Assembly: GCA_945787105.1 (NCBI GenBank)
Contig: CALZGZ010000084.1
Location: 1 to 41,151, forward strand
Reading direction: 5' to 3'
From: an uncultured Gammaproteobacteria bacterium
GTDB taxonomy: Bacteria; Pseudomonadota; Gammaproteobacteria; Arenicellales; JAANXG01
Length of the DNA: 41,151 bases
Numbering within the stretch: the stretch's first letter is position 1; every line of letters begins with the position of its first letter. The notes beneath the pieces are model-generated. The model saw only the letters and a list, made by a program, of their open reading frames with translations, made no database searches and was not told the origin of the DNA. The position numbers were made by a program, and so were the translations under genes. Below, piece by piece: positions 17,873 to 27,496 of this stretch.

Positions 17873-18008
17873 GCTTATGACACGGATGACGCGTAAATCT
17901 TGTTTTCCGGACCCGCAAACGATATTGATTTGAGTCGGCGGTTAGTGATATGTTGCGCCGCAACAATATCCCCGCCCGTTATTTGTGTGCCAGGGTTCAG
18001 GAGGTGCC

Positions 18009-18182
18009 ATGCCAATACGCACGCCACGCGGGGAAGCAGATGATGTACGTTTTCACGCTGGAATGGTAAGTTTCGCCCTGTACAGCGGATGGCGGATATA
18101 TCGTATAGTTAATTACTACCCGCCTCACAGTTTCTCTACGATGGTGTTGAGTACACAAGCAGCCCATCTAGGGTGTGAGTGA
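18009..18182 (+). CDS. Hypothetical short reading frame with strong ribosome-binding site
   Basis: A 57-codon frame starting at an ATG with AGGAGG four bases upstream (17999-18004). The translation (MPIRTPRGEADDV...) has no recognisable domain, no signal peptide and no membrane helix. It lies in the roughly 600-nt stretch between the cytochrome lipoprotein and the membrane cytochrome gene. It could be a leader peptide for the downstream gene, but the evidence is only the ribosome-binding site, and chance is a real alternative. The rest of that stretch (17873-18307) presumably holds the promoters of the flanking genes; I see no clear -35/-10 pair. Confidence 0.22.
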   Translation: MPIRTPRGEADDVRFHAGMVSFALYSGWRIYRIVNYYPPHSFSTMVLSTQAAHLGCE

Positions 18183-18307
18183 CGCCGGGGTTGGCGTCGG
18201 TCTCGCCGCGTGTGTCGCGCTCGAATCGAGTGTGGCCGTTTGGTCGGGGCCGTGGAAACTAAACCTTTGCTGTCCTTAACTGCTTATTGGTCGCGGAGAA
18301 ACCAACT

Positions 18308-19087
18308 ATGAGTGAACAAGCACTTCACCGCCACTACCTGCACTTTCAGGAGCTACCGTGGAGTCTGCGCACGCTTTACACCGCCACCCTCCTGGTGCTG
18401 GCGACCGGATATCTATTTGCTCTGCTCCATTTGTACGGATCCCATGCAGGACGCGATGGCGAGCCGGGACTGTCGGTCAAGGACGTGGTGATCGCCTATA
18501 GCGGCAGCAAAGAATCCACGCGCCTGGAATCCGCATTGCGGGGCCCGATGGCCAGTATGCTGCCAACCAGTGAAGCCAACGAGATTTTTGGTTGGATTCA
18601 TGGCGGGCTGGATAAGGCGATGTTCGAAAAGAACATCGACCCGATTTTCGAAAAACGCTGTATGGCGTGCCACGATGGCAGCAACCCGCACATTCCACAC
18701 CTGGGCGGTTATGATAATGTCCTACAGACCGCACAGTTGGACGAAGGGGTCGATATCTTTACCTTGGTTAGGGTCTCTCATATCCACCTGTTCGGCCTCA
18801 CGTTTATTTTCTTCATCACCAGCTTGATCTTCAGCCACGCCTATATGCGCCCGGTGTGGTTGAAGTGCCTGATCGTGGCATTTCCGTTCGTCCAGATCGT
18901 GTTGGATATTTTTTCCTGGTATCTAACCAAAGTCTTCGAGCCCTTCGCCTACGTCATCGTGATTGCTGGGGGACTGATGGGGGCGTGTTTCGCGTTTATG
19001 TGGGTGACATCCATGTATCAGATGTGGCTGTATAAACCGTCTGAACGTATTGCCGCCCGCGAAGCGGAACGGCAAGCAGTCGGTTAG
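18308..19087 (+). CDS. Membrane-bound c-type cytochrome with four helices
   Basis: An inner-membrane protein with a periplasmic haem c. From the ATG at 18308 (259 residues) it has a helix at about 21-43, a soluble region with one haem motif CMACH (118-122) inside DPIFEKRCMACHDG, and three further helices at about 160-178, 183-205 and 212-235. The sequence RVSHIHLFGLTFIFF has two histidines at the start of helix 2 that could bind a haem b. A GGAGA site lies 8 nt before the ATG; the open frame also extends to a TTG at 18287. It converges on the tetrahaem cytochrome gene and could serve as its membrane partner. The electron donor and acceptor are unknown. Confidence 0.8.
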   Translation: MSEQALHRHYLHFQELPWSLRTLYTATLLVLATGYLFALLHLYGSHAGRDGEPGLSVKDVVIAYSGSKESTRLESALRGPMASMLPTSEANEIFGWIHGGLDKAMFEKNIDPIFEKRCMACHDGSNPHIPHLGGYDNVLQTAQLDEGVDIFTLVRVSHIHLFGLTFIFFITSLIFSHAYMRPVWLKCLIVAFPFVQIVLDIFSWYLTKVFEPFAYVIVIAGGLMGACFAFMWVTSMYQMWLYKPSERIAAREAERQAVG

Positions 19088-19091
19088 ACCA

Positions 19092-19127
19092 AGTCACAGT
19101 AGCGCTATGCCTCCCGCGGCTGTGACT
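19092..19127. terminator. Inverted repeat between convergent cytochrome genes
   Basis: AGTCACAG (19092-19099) and CTGTGACT (19120-19127) form a perfect 8-bp stem with a 20-nt loop, which itself contains TAGCGCTA. It lies between two convergent stop codons, the usual site for a bidirectional terminator, but lacks a T-tract. Confidence 0.35.
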
Positions 19128-19150
19128 CAACAGCGCAAGAGGCGGCTCGA

Positions 19151-20386
19151 TTACTTGCAGGGAATTGTTACAAACACTACCGACTTACGTCTTTTACCGG
19201 CGTAGTGCCTTGCCAGATTTTCGATTTCCACGTCCTTGATTGGTTTCAACATCGCGCGCATGATCGTGTTGCCGCGATCCCTTTCCCGATAGGCCGTCAT
19301 GGCCTTGGCCAGATATTCCTCGCCCTGGCTCGATATCGACGGAATCTGCGGATCGGTACTGTTTCCATCGAGTCCGTGGCAGCGGTCACAACGTTCGGCC
19401 CACTGGGCAGTGGTCAGCGGTTTCCGCGCTGTGCCACCCGTGGGCGCTAAAGACGCGTAATAGGCCGCGACGTTATTTATATCATCGTCATTGAGTGAGG
19501 AGACAATCGATTGCATCGCACTGTGATCCCGCATGCCCGCCTTATACGCCTGGGTAGCGTTAATCAGATACCTGGGATCCTGGCCCGCCAGGCTGGGGGT
19601 ATCCGGTTTTGTGCTGTTGCCGTCGGCGCCGTGGCATTCCGCACAGGCCGTGGCCACGGGTTTCCCCGCGGAGGCATCGCCGTCGGCACTCGTGGGACTG
19701 GCCTTGGGCGCTTGCAGCGCGTAATACAGAGCGAGGTTCTCGATCGTATCGTCATTCAGTAACGCCACCGCCGGGCGCATCATGGGATCCTTGCGACTCG
19801 CCGCTCGATACGCCTGCATGGCGTTTACCATATACTCGAGATTCTGACCGGCCAAGCTCGGCATGCCCGGCAGAGCGCTGTTTCCATCCTTGCCGTGGCA
19901 GGATGCGCAACCGGTTGACGCCGCCTTGCCCGCTTGCTCGGGATCAACGTCACCGGCGCTTGTAAGTTGAGCGTCAGCACTCGCGGCCTGCTGTGAACCC
20001 GCGGTATGCGGTAAGTCCAGGCTGAAGTAGTAGGCGGCTACATTCCGCAGCGCATCGTCGTTAAATGCTTTGATGGACTTGCGCATTTGCGCCTTCTTCC
20101 TTGCGCCATCCTTGTATGCCAGTAATTGTGCGTAAAGATAATCCGCGTGTTGGCTGGCCAGGTGAGGCACGCTCGCTTCTACACTGATACCATCCACGCC
20201 ATGACATCGGGCGCATGTCTGTTCGGCAATCGCTCTGCCTGCCCTTACCTCCACCGGCGACGCAAAAATATGGGCCACCGGTTCCTTGGTCTTGGACTTG
20301 GCGCCGGCCTTGGGGGCACTGGCATGCACCGGCGCCACGATCCACGCCGCGATTATCAGTGCGAGCACATACATCATGCGATGCAT
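19151..20386 (-). CDS. Tetrahaem cytochrome c with four c4/c553-like domains
   Basis: A periplasmic electron carrier of four tandem class I cytochrome domains. The 411-residue protein has a signal peptide (VLALIIAAWIVAPVHASA, cleavage near residue 22) and four haem motifs: CARCH (58-62), CASCH (160-164), CAECH (248-252) and CDRCH (333-337). Each is followed by a PSLA(G/S)Q-type segment, a Met suited as sixth ligand (near 101, 202, 291 and 365), and a D--I-N-A-YY helix. Cytochrome c4 normally has two such domains, so this is a doubled version. GAGGAG lies 6 nt before the ATG. A linker rich in Ala/Ser/Gln (about 128-150) separates domains 1 and 2. Likely partners are the neighbouring membrane cytochrome or a terminal oxidase. 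Confidence 0.88.
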   Translation of the reverse strand: MHRMMYVLALIIAAWIVAPVHASAPKAGAKSKTKEPVAHIFASPVEVRAGRAIAEQTCARCHGVDGISVEASVPHLASQHADYLYAQLLAYKDGARKKAQMRKSIKAFNDDALRNVAAYYFSLDLPHTAGSQQAASADAQLTSAGDVDPEQAGKAASTGCASCHGKDGNSALPGMPSLAGQNLEYMVNAMQAYRAASRKDPMMRPAVALLNDDTIENLALYYALQAPKASPTSADGDASAGKPVATACAECHGADGNSTKPDTPSLAGQDPRYLINATQAYKAGMRDHSAMQSIVSSLNDDDINNVAAYYASLAPTGGTARKPLTTAQWAERCDRCHGLDGNSTDPQIPSISSQGEEYLAKAMTAYRERDRGNTIMRAMLKPIKDVEIENLARHYAGKRRKSVVFVTIPCK

Positions 20387-20852
20387 AGAATTCTCCTCAA
20401 TGGCCTGGGTGTAGGCGACTCTAATTCGAAAGTCCCTAATTCTAGTGCCGCGGGACGCTTTAACTCAAACCCGAAATTGCCCAAAATCTGCTCTGACCAC
20501 TATATAGACCTAATAACTAAACTATTTCAGACGCCACGCCCCGGAATCTGCTCGACGCCGTGAACCCACGCTTACCAGCAAACCCGTTACGGGAACGTTA
20601 GATAACACGTTACCCTGGTTATACTGCTGTCAGTCAAGAAGTTACGATAATGTAATACAACGTGCATAGTTTGGTGTGGTGGCCTATTTAGTGAGAGTTT
20701 CTTCAATGCGCCACATATTCCAGTCGAATGTCATACTTGGACAGCGTCCAATAGGCATCTGTGTCCAAAGGCTCCATTGCAATCAGAGAGTCCTTTTGAT
20801 GAGCCCGAATAGATCATCCATTATTTGTCTTAAACCGGCCACGGGAACACAG
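20387..20852. other. Intergenic region between tetrahaem cytochrome and glgA
   Basis: No supported gene. It should hold the promoter of the tetrahaem cytochrome (minus strand) and the 3' end of the glgBA transcript. The one clear structure is TTGGAC-AGC-GTCCAA at 20737-20751, a perfect 6-bp hairpin about 100 nt past the glgA stop; it has no T-run. GCCTATT (20693-20699) and AATAGGC (20750-20756) also match as distant arms around it. Confidence 0.4.
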
Positions 20853-22295
20853 CTACTTCGAATTTGCCTGGTACAACTCCAAGTATGAGCGGGCGCTTTG
20901 ACGCCAACTAAAATCCCAGCTCATACCGGCAAGCATTAAAGCGCGCCAGCTTTGTTCATGATCAAAGAGCTTGACGCCTTGGTGTATGGTTTTAATTAAT
21001 ACATCCGCCGTAAATTCGGTGAATGTCAAACCGGTCGCGGTTTGATTCGCGAGGTTTTGTGGCGTCGCGGGAACGACGGTATCCGCCAATCCGCCGGTTT
21101 TGGACACGATGGGCACCGTCCCGTAATGCATGCTATACATTTGATTCAATCCGCATGGCTCAAAGCGAGACGGCATCAAAAATATGTCGGCTGCGGCCTC
21201 GATTTGATGTGACATTTCTTCATCGTATCCAATCCGAACATGTAGCCGTCCGGGATGTGCGCGTGCGATGTCCTGTAATTTGCGCTCCAGCACCGGATCA
21301 CCCATTCCCAAGACCACAAATGGATATCCATGGTTCAACAATTCCGGGAGCGCCGCGATTAACAAATCGATGCCTTTCTGCTCGACCAACCGTCCAACAA
21401 AACCGAACAGCGGCGCACTATCGTCGCGTAGCAATGACCATCGCTCCATGCATGCCGTCTTGTTTTGGAGCTTGCCCTCGAGGGCATCCGCATGGTAATG
21501 AAAATCAATATACGGATCGGTGTTGGGGTCCCATTCGTCGTAGTCGATCCCATTGAGAATTCCCACCAGACGGTCGGATCGGTGCCGTAACAGGCCTTCA
21601 AGCCCACACCCCAGATCACTGGTCTGAATTTCGCGTGCGTAGGTCGGGCTGACTGTGGTGATCCAGTCGCTAAACACGATCCCACCTTTTATGAAAGACA
21701 TCTGATCCAGATATTCGACGCCATCCATTGCCCATAGTTCTTCTTTTAGCCCTAAGCTCGTGAACGTAGACCTCGGGAATATTCCCTGATAGGACAGATT
21801 ATGGATTGTGAAAATCTTTACAACATCTTGATCGTCATCGATGAGAGGCGCCACCATCCCGGTCTGCCAGTCATGGCAGTGGATAACATCCGGCCGCCAA
21901 CTAAGAAGGTCCTCATTGTGAATGACGGCAACGGCAATCCGGCACAATAGAAAAAACCGCTCAGCGTTGTCATGCCAGGGCATCCCCGTATCGTCCAAGT
22001 AGGGATTGCCGTCGCGGTCGAAGGCGGGTCCATAGTCGACCAGCCAAACTTTCGATGCGGCGTTGCGCATTTCGGTTTCAAGGATCCGGACACCAGCCGG
22101 TAACCCTGGCAACTGTATTTCAGCAATGGTTTTTCTCGTCTGGAGCTTGGCGATCGCCGCCCGATACGCGGGGATCAATACACGTACGTCATGTCCCAGC
22201 CGGGCTTGCGCCTGGGGCAGGCTCGCACAAACGTCCGCCAGGCCACCGGTCTTAATGAAGGGATAGGCCTCGCTGGCTACGTGCAGTATCCTCAT
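20853..22295 (-). CDS. glgA: Glycogen synthase GlgA
   Basis: Transfers glucose from ADP-glucose to the growing glycogen chain in the cytoplasm. The 480-residue protein is a GT5 glycosyltransferase with the N-terminal ADP-glucose-binding KTGGLADV motif (residues 16-23), the HCHDWQTG segment, and a C-terminal domain containing PSRFEPCGLNQMYSM and the second KTGGLADTV copy. Length matches the usual 470-490. It begins one base after the glgB stop (TGAGATG), so the two are translated from one message. GlgC, which makes its substrate, is encoded divergently beyond glgB. Confidence 0.95.
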   Translation of the reverse strand: MRILHVASEAYPFIKTGGLADVCASLPQAQARLGHDVRVLIPAYRAAIAKLQTRKTIAEIQLPGLPAGVRILETEMRNAASKVWLVDYGPAFDRDGNPYLDDTGMPWHDNAERFFLLCRIAVAVIHNEDLLSWRPDVIHCHDWQTGMVAPLIDDDQDVVKIFTIHNLSYQGIFPRSTFTSLGLKEELWAMDGVEYLDQMSFIKGGIVFSDWITTVSPTYAREIQTSDLGCGLEGLLRHRSDRLVGILNGIDYDEWDPNTDPYIDFHYHADALEGKLQNKTACMERWSLLRDDSAPLFGFVGRLVEQKGIDLLIAALPELLNHGYPFVVLGMGDPVLERKLQDIARAHPGRLHVRIGYDEEMSHQIEAAADIFLMPSRFEPCGLNQMYSMHYGTVPIVSKTGGLADTVVPATPQNLANQTATGLTFTEFTADVLIKTIHQGVKLFDHEQSWRALMLAGMSWDFSWRQSARSYLELYQANSK

Positions 22296-22296
22296 C

Positions 22297-24495
22297 TCAG
22301 ACGAGTTTCAAGACGATCCCTGCGAGGGGGGGCAACGTCAATGAAATCGAATGGGGCTTGCCCATCCACGGAATCGACTCCGCGTCGACCTGCCCACTGT
22401 TACCCACGTTAGAGCCTCCGTAGTGTTCCGAGTCTGAATTGAATATCTCACCGTATGGCCCTGGTTCAGGAACGCCTAAGCGATATTGCTTCCTTATCAC
22501 CGGGGTGAAGTTGAGGGCAACGACAACGAATCCGTTTTCGTCCTTTCTTAGGAACGAAAGAACGGATTGCTCGGTGTCATGACAATCGAGCCACTCGAAG
22601 CCACTGGGGTCAAAATCAAAATGATGTAGAGGCCGTGACTCTCGATAGAGATTATTGAGGTCACGCACTAACCGCTGGACCCCTGCATGACCGCCGAACT
22701 GCAGCACATACCAGTCCAAGGCGTTGTCGTGAGACCACTCGGGTCCCTGTGCGAACTCCGAGCCCATGAACAGAAGTTTTTTGCCGGGGTGTGTGTATTG
22801 ATAAGTGTAAAGCAGACGCACATTCGCCAGACGCTGCCACTCATCTCCGGGCATCTTGTACAGCAGCGATCGCTTTCCGTGAACGACTTCGTCGTGGGAG
22901 AAGGGGAGCACGAAATTTTCGGTAAAACAATAAAGCTGACTGAAGGTGAGCAGATCGTGATGATATTTTCGGTGTACGGACTCAAGGGAGAAATACGACA
23001 AGGTATCGTTCATCCATCCCATGTTCCACTTCATACTGAAACCCAAGCCGCCTACGTATACCGGTCGCGACACCATTGGCCAAGCAGTGGATTCCTCCGC
23101 GGTCACAATAACACCGGGAAACTGCTCATGTACGACTTTGTTAAGTTGACGCAGAAAATCAATGGCCTCGAGATTTTCGCGGCCGCCGTATTTATTAGGC
23201 ACCCAATCACCTTCGTCGCGCGAGTAGTCCAGGTACAACATCGATGCCACCGCATCCACCCGCAGGCCGTCAAAATGGAATTCCTGCAACCAGTAGACGG
23301 CACTTGATAAGAGGAAATTTGCCACCTCATTCCGGCCATAGTTGAAGATTAGAGTGCCCCAATCCCGGTGCTCACCGCGACGCGGATCGCTATGCTCATA
23401 GAGTGCGGTCCCATCGTATAGGGCCAGCGCATAACGATCTTTGGGGAAATGGGCGGGCGGCCAATCGAGCAGCACCCCAATGTTGTTTTGATGACAAAGG
23501 TCGATGAAATAGCGCAAATCATCTTGCCGACCATAACGGGAAGTAGACGCGAAATAGCCGACCGTCTGATAGCCCCAGGAGCCCTCGAAGGGGTGTTCGG
23601 TAATCGGCAACAGTTCGATATGCGTATAGCCCAGATCCGCTACGTATGGGATCAGTTGATCTGCGAGATCACGATAATTAAGCGCCTTATTTGATTCACT
23701 ACGACGCCAAGATCCGGCGTGCACCTCGTATATTGCTATGGGTGCGTGTAGCCAATCCCATTGCTCGCGACGCTTCATCCAATCTTGATCACGCCATTGG
23801 TATCGCGTGTCCGCGGGAATCAGATTTGCCGTATCCGGGGCAATTTCGTATTGTCGTCCGTACGGGTCGGCTTTCAGAAACACCGCACCGGTGTCTCGAT
23901 TTCGGATCTCGTACTTGTATAACCCGTCTGGCTCAAATCCGGGTATGAACAACTCCCACACGCCATTTTCACCGCGAACGCGCATGGGATGTTGGCGTCC
24001 GTCCCAATCGTTGAAATTACCCACGACACTGACCCTGGCCGCATTCGGCGCCCAGGTCGCAAACAATGCGCCTTCGACTTGGTCGCAGGTACGCGCACTG
24101 GCGCCTAATATCCGGTAGATATGCCAGTGCTTGCCTTGAGTGAATAGATGCAGATCGTAATCCGACAGTTGCGGTGGAAAGCAGTACGGATCGTAATAAA
24201 CGCTTGCGTGACCTGCCTTATTCACACGCCGAAGCCGGTAGCGTTCGGGAACCTGATTCGCCGGCCCGGACCATTCGAAGAAATCCGACCCGGTTAATCT
24301 CTCCAGAGAAACACCCGATTCCATGATCTCGATGCGTTGCGTGCCTGGGGCAAATACCCGCACAATAACCTGGTCGCCGGTCTGGTGGCGGCCTAAGTAT
24401 GTAAATGGATCGTGATGTTGCGCTTTCTCGATGAGTTCCCGTTCGGAAGCGAGCATTTTTAATTCATCCAAGATTTGTTGGCCTGATGTTATCAT
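22297..24495 (-). CDS. glgB: 1,4-alpha-glucan branching enzyme GlgB
   Basis: Introduces alpha-1,6 branches into glycogen. The 732-residue protein (GH13) has an N-terminal carbohydrate-binding region ([33 protein letters not shown]), and the catalytic barrel with [37 protein letters not shown] (nucleophile Asp), [10 protein letters not shown] (acid/base Glu) and [12 protein letters not shown] (third Asp). The frame is open to 24546, but that would overlap glgC. The ATG at 24495 gives a length matching family members and leaves a 12-nt gap to the glgC start. No strong ribosome-binding site is visible for either choice. Confidence 0.95.
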   Translation of the reverse strand: MITSGQQILDELKMLASERELIEKAQHHDPFTYLGRHQTGDQVIVRVFAPGTQRIEIMESGVSLERLTGSDFFEWSGPANQVPERYRLRRVNKAGHASVYYDPYCFPPQLSDYDLHLFTQGKHWHIYRILGASARTCDQVEGALFATWAPNAARVSVVGNFNDWDGRQHPMRVRGENGVWELFIPGFEPDGLYKYEIRNRDTGAVFLKADPYGRQYEIAPDTANLIPADTRYQWRDQDWMKRREQWDWLHAPIAIYEVHAGSWRRSESNKALNYRDLADQLIPYVADLGYTHIELLPITEHPFEGSWGYQTVGYFASTSRYGRQDDLRYFIDLCHQNNIGVLLDWPPAHFPKDRYALALYDGTALYEHSDPRRGEHRDWGTLIFNYGRNEVANFLLSSAVYWLQEFHFDGLRVDAVASMLYLDYSRDEGDWVPNKYGGRENLEAIDFLRQLNKVVHEQFPGVIVTAEESTAWPMVSRPVYVGGLGFSMKWNMGWMNDTLSYFSLESVHRKYHHDLLTFSQLYCFTENFVLPFSHDEVVHGKRSLLYKMPGDEWQRLANVRLLYTYQYTHPGKKLLFMGSEFAQGPEWSHDNALDWYVLQFGGHAGVQRLVRDLNNLYRESRPLHHFDFDPSGFEWLDCHDTEQSVLSFLRKDENGFVVVALNFTPVIRKQYRLGVPEPGPYGEIFNSDSEHYGGSNVGNSGQVDAESIPWMGKPHSISLTLPPLAGIVLKLV

Positions 24496-24507
24496 TGAGA
24501 TGGTTTT

Positions 24508-25809
24508 ATGGTTAAAAAAACACGCAATAACGGGGAACTCGACCACGCCACGCCCGAACGCTTCGTCAGTCTCCTTACGAAAGACACGATTGCTCTGGTG
24601 TTAGCTGGCGGTCGTGGCTCGAGATTGCATGACCTGACCCAATGGCGGGCCAAACCTGCGGTACCGTTTGCCGGCAAGTTTCGAATCATAGACTTTACCT
24701 TGTCCAACTGCATAAACTCGGGTATACGCCAGATTGGGGTCTTGACCCAGTATAAGGCGCACTCGCTCATTAAACACATACAAAAAGGATGGGGTTTTTT
24801 GGGTGGACAGCTCGGGGAGGCGGTTGACTTATTACCGGCGTCCCAAAGGGTGAGCGAGGAATCCTGGTATGCCGGTACTGCCGATGCCGTCTATCAGAAT
24901 CTCGACATCATCCGCACCTACGACAAGCATTACATGCTGGTCCTAGCCGGCGACCATGTCTATAAAATGGATTACGGCCGCATGCTCGCGTTTCATGCAG
25001 AGCAGAAGGCGGATCTAACCGTGGGATGTATCGAAGTACCGGTCCATGAGGCCAGCTCGTTTGGGGTGATGTCGGTGAACGACAACCACCGGATACTCGA
25101 GTTCGATGAAAAGCCCCAACACCCCAAACCGCTTCCCGACAACAGTGCGATAGCCTTGGCGTCAATGGGAATTTACGCGTTCAATACAGAATTTTTGTAT
25201 GAACAGATCATCAAAGACGCGGATACCCCCGCATCCAGACATGATTTTGGCGGTGACATCATCCCCAGCGTGATCCGCGACTATCGCGTATACGCCTATT
25301 CGTTCCGCGACGCGCAAAGCGGCACACAATCCTACTGGCGGGATGTGGGCACCGTGGATGCATACTGGAAAGCAAACCTGGAGCTCATCGAGCCGGTGCC
25401 GGAACTGAACCTCTACGACAAAAATTGGCCGATTTGGACCCATCAGGAACAACTGCCTCCGGCCAAATTCATATTTGACGATGAGGACCGTCAAGGCATC
25501 GCCATCAACTCGATGGTTTCGGGCGGTTGCATCATCCAGGGCGCATTGATCCGGCATTCCCTGTTGTTTTCCCAGGTGGTCGTGCGCAACGCCTCGCAGA
25601 TCATCGACTCGGTTGTTCTGCCCGAAGTGAACATCGGCCAGAACTGTAAGATCAGACATGCCATTATCGATAAAGGATGCCGCATTGACGACAATATGAC
25701 GATCGGCTGGGATGAAAAGTCGGATGCCGAGCGTTTTTATGTCTCCCCCGAGGGCGTGGTGCTGGTGACTCCTGACATGCTGGGCCAAGCACTGCATTAT
25801 GTCCGCTAA
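24508..25809 (+). CDS. glgC: Glucose-1-phosphate adenylyltransferase GlgC
   Basis: Makes ADP-glucose from ATP and glucose-1-phosphate, the committed and allosterically regulated step of glycogen synthesis. The 433-residue protein has the nucleotidyltransferase motif [21 protein letters not shown] (about 31-51) with [11 protein letters not shown], the substrate-site segment [19 protein letters not shown], and a C-terminal left-handed beta-helix of hexapeptide-like repeats. The start at 24508 is 12 nt from the divergent glgB ATG. Its end overlaps the next gene by 11 nt, consistent with a glgC-GH57-malQ operon. Confidence 0.95.
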   Translation: MVKKTRNNGELDHATPERFVSLLTKDTIALVLAGGRGSRLHDLTQWRAKPAVPFAGKFRIIDFTLSNCINSGIRQIGVLTQYKAHSLIKHIQKGWGFLGGQLGEAVDLLPASQRVSEESWYAGTADAVYQNLDIIRTYDKHYMLVLAGDHVYKMDYGRMLAFHAEQKADLTVGCIEVPVHEASSFGVMSVNDNHRILEFDEKPQHPKPLPDNSAIALASMGIYAFNTEFLYEQIIKDADTPASRHDFGGDIIPSVIRDYRVYAYSFRDAQSGTQSYWRDVGTVDAYWKANLELIEPVPELNLYDKNWPIWTHQEQLPPAKFIFDDEDRQGIAINSMVSGGCIIQGALIRHSLLFSQVVVRNASQIIDSVVLPEVNIGQNCKIRHAIIDKGCRIDDNMTIGWDEKSDAERFYVSPEGVVLVTPDMLGQALHYVR

Positions 25810-27496
25810 CGGGCGCCTCAACGTGGTCTTGTGCTGGCATATGCACCAGCCCGAGTATCGCGATGTATTGACCGGGCAATATCTACAGCCCTGGACGTAC
25901 CTGCACGCCATCAAGGACTACACCGACATGGCCGGCCACCTGGAGTCCAGTCCCGGTGCCCGTGCGGTGGTGAATTTTGTGCCCATCGTCCTTGAGGAGA
26001 TCGCGGACTACCACGCCCAGATCGCCGCATTCTTGGACGGCGGTGAGACGATCAGCGATCCGTTGCTCGCGGCGCTGGCCGACGATTCGGGTCCGATCTC
26101 CACACAGGGCCGCCTGGAACTGGCGCAGCTGTGCCGCCGAGCTAACGAGCAACGGATGATTAAGCGGTTCCCACCCTATGCGGACCTGGTGGAAACCATA
26201 AAGTCCCATCAAGAACGTGTGCAAGCGCTCGATTATCTTAACGATCAGTTCTTCCGCGATCTGCTGGTCTGGTATCACCTGGCTTGGCTGGGCGAGACGA
26301 TTCGCCGCACCGACATGCGAGTGCGACAGCTGATGGACAAGTCGCGCCACTTTACACATGATGATCAAATTCTGCTGCTGCGAGTACTCGGCGAACTGAT
26401 CGGTGGGGTCCTGGAGCGCTACCGCAAGCTGTCGGCAAATGGACAGGTCGAGCTGTCGATGACCCCCTACGCACATCCGATGTTGCCGCTTTTAGTCGAT
26501 TTCAAATCGGCCCGCGAAGCAATACCGGATATCCACCTGCCCCCATCGTCTTACCCAGGCGGTATCGAGCGGGTGCGCTGGCACATCGAGACCGGCCTTC
26601 AATCGTTCAATGAGAGCTTTGGAATGAAACCGATCGGTTGTTGGCCCTCCGAAGGCGGCATCAGCGACGCCATCTTGCCGATGCTTGCCGAGTATGGTTT
26701 CCACTGGGTAGCCAGCGGCCAGTCAGTGTTGCGTAACAGCCTGGAACGCGGGCATCGTCCAACCGATAATAGCGCCTGGCCCTATCGCCCGTACCGGCTG
26801 AACGAATTACCGCTGTACGGATTTTTCCGTGACGACGGACTGTCGGACGCCATCGGTTTCACCTATTCAGACTGGCAGGCTGATGACGCGGTCGCCGATT
26901 TGATCCATCGACTGGAGCACATTGCCTCGCAACTGGACGCACCGGATCGACATGTTGTATCCATCATCATGGACGGAGAAAACGCCTGGGAACACTACCC
27001 GGATAACGGATACCACTTCCTGACAAGCTTATACGAGTCTTTGTCGCAACATTCGGCGATTCATCTGACAACCTATCGCGAGTTTCTCAACGACAACCGG
27101 CAGCATGCCGACAAGCTACCCAGCGTGTGCGCGGGAAGCTGGGTCTATGGGACGTTTAGCACCTGGATCGGCGACGCGGACAAAAATCGCGCATGGGAGA
27201 TCTTGACCGAAACGAAACGGACCTTCGACAAAGTCACGGCCCACAGTAAATTCTCCGAACAAGATCGCATGCAACTAAACCGCCAACTCGCCATATGCGA
27301 GGGTTCGGACTGGTTTTGGTGGTTCGGCGACTATAATCCCATCGAGTCGATCGAGGACTTCAGCGATTTGTACCGACGGCATATCAAAAACCTGCATCAA
27401 ATGTTGGGCGAACCAGCCCCCAAGAGTCTTGATTCGGCCTTCGGCCATGGCGGCATCTCTGAACAGGGTGGCGTCATGCGTCGCGGAGGCGGTTGA
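25799..27496 (+). CDS. Glycoside hydrolase family 57 amylase-like protein
   Basis: A retaining alpha-glucan-acting enzyme of family GH57, probably an amylase or glucanotransferase working on glycogen. The 565-residue protein begins [14 protein letters not shown], the family's N-terminal His motif. It has [13 protein letters not shown] with the expected catalytic nucleophile Glu, [17 protein letters not shown] with the expected acid/base Asp, and a C-terminal [10 protein letters not shown] segment of the associated helical domain. It overlaps glgC by 11 nt and ends within one base of the malQ ATG, so the three are translationally linked. Glycine-rich tail ([17 protein letters not shown]) is unremarkable. 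Exact substrate cannot be inferred. Confidence 0.88.
   Translation: MSANGRLNVVLCWHMHQPEYRDVLTGQYLQPWTYLHAIKDYTDMAGHLESSPGARAVVNFVPIVLEEIADYHAQIAAFLDGGETISDPLLAALADDSGPISTQGRLELAQLCRRANEQRMIKRFPPYADLVETIKSHQERVQALDYLNDQFFRDLLVWYHLAWLGETIRRTDMRVRQLMDKSRHFTHDDQILLLRVLGELIGGVLERYRKLSANGQVELSMTPYAHPMLPLLVDFKSAREAIPDIHLPPSSYPGGIERVRWHIETGLQSFNESFGMKPIGCWPSEGGISDAILPMLAEYGFHWVASGQSVLRNSLERGHRPTDNSAWPYRPYRLNELPLYGFFRDDGLSDAIGFTYSDWQADDAVADLIHRLEHIASQLDAPDRHVVSIIMDGENAWEHYPDNGYHFLTSLYESLSQHSAIHLTTYREFLNDNRQHADKLPSVCAGSWVYGTFSTWIGDADKNRAWEILTETKRTFDKVTAHSKFSEQDRMQLNRQLAICEGSDWFWWFGDYNPIESIEDFSDLYRRHIKNLHQMLGEPAPKSLDSAFGHGGISEQGGVMRRGGG

Noticed and set aside
17667-17966. 99-codon minus-strand frame overlapping the cytochrome lipoprotein start
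   Set aside because: Its translation is irregular, with many Arg/His/Thr residues and no domain; the hydrophobic 46-codon frame in another phase looks more protein-like.
22687-23307. 206-codon plus-strand frame opposite glgB
   Set aside because: Antisense to conserved catalytic segments of glgB, with no family match.
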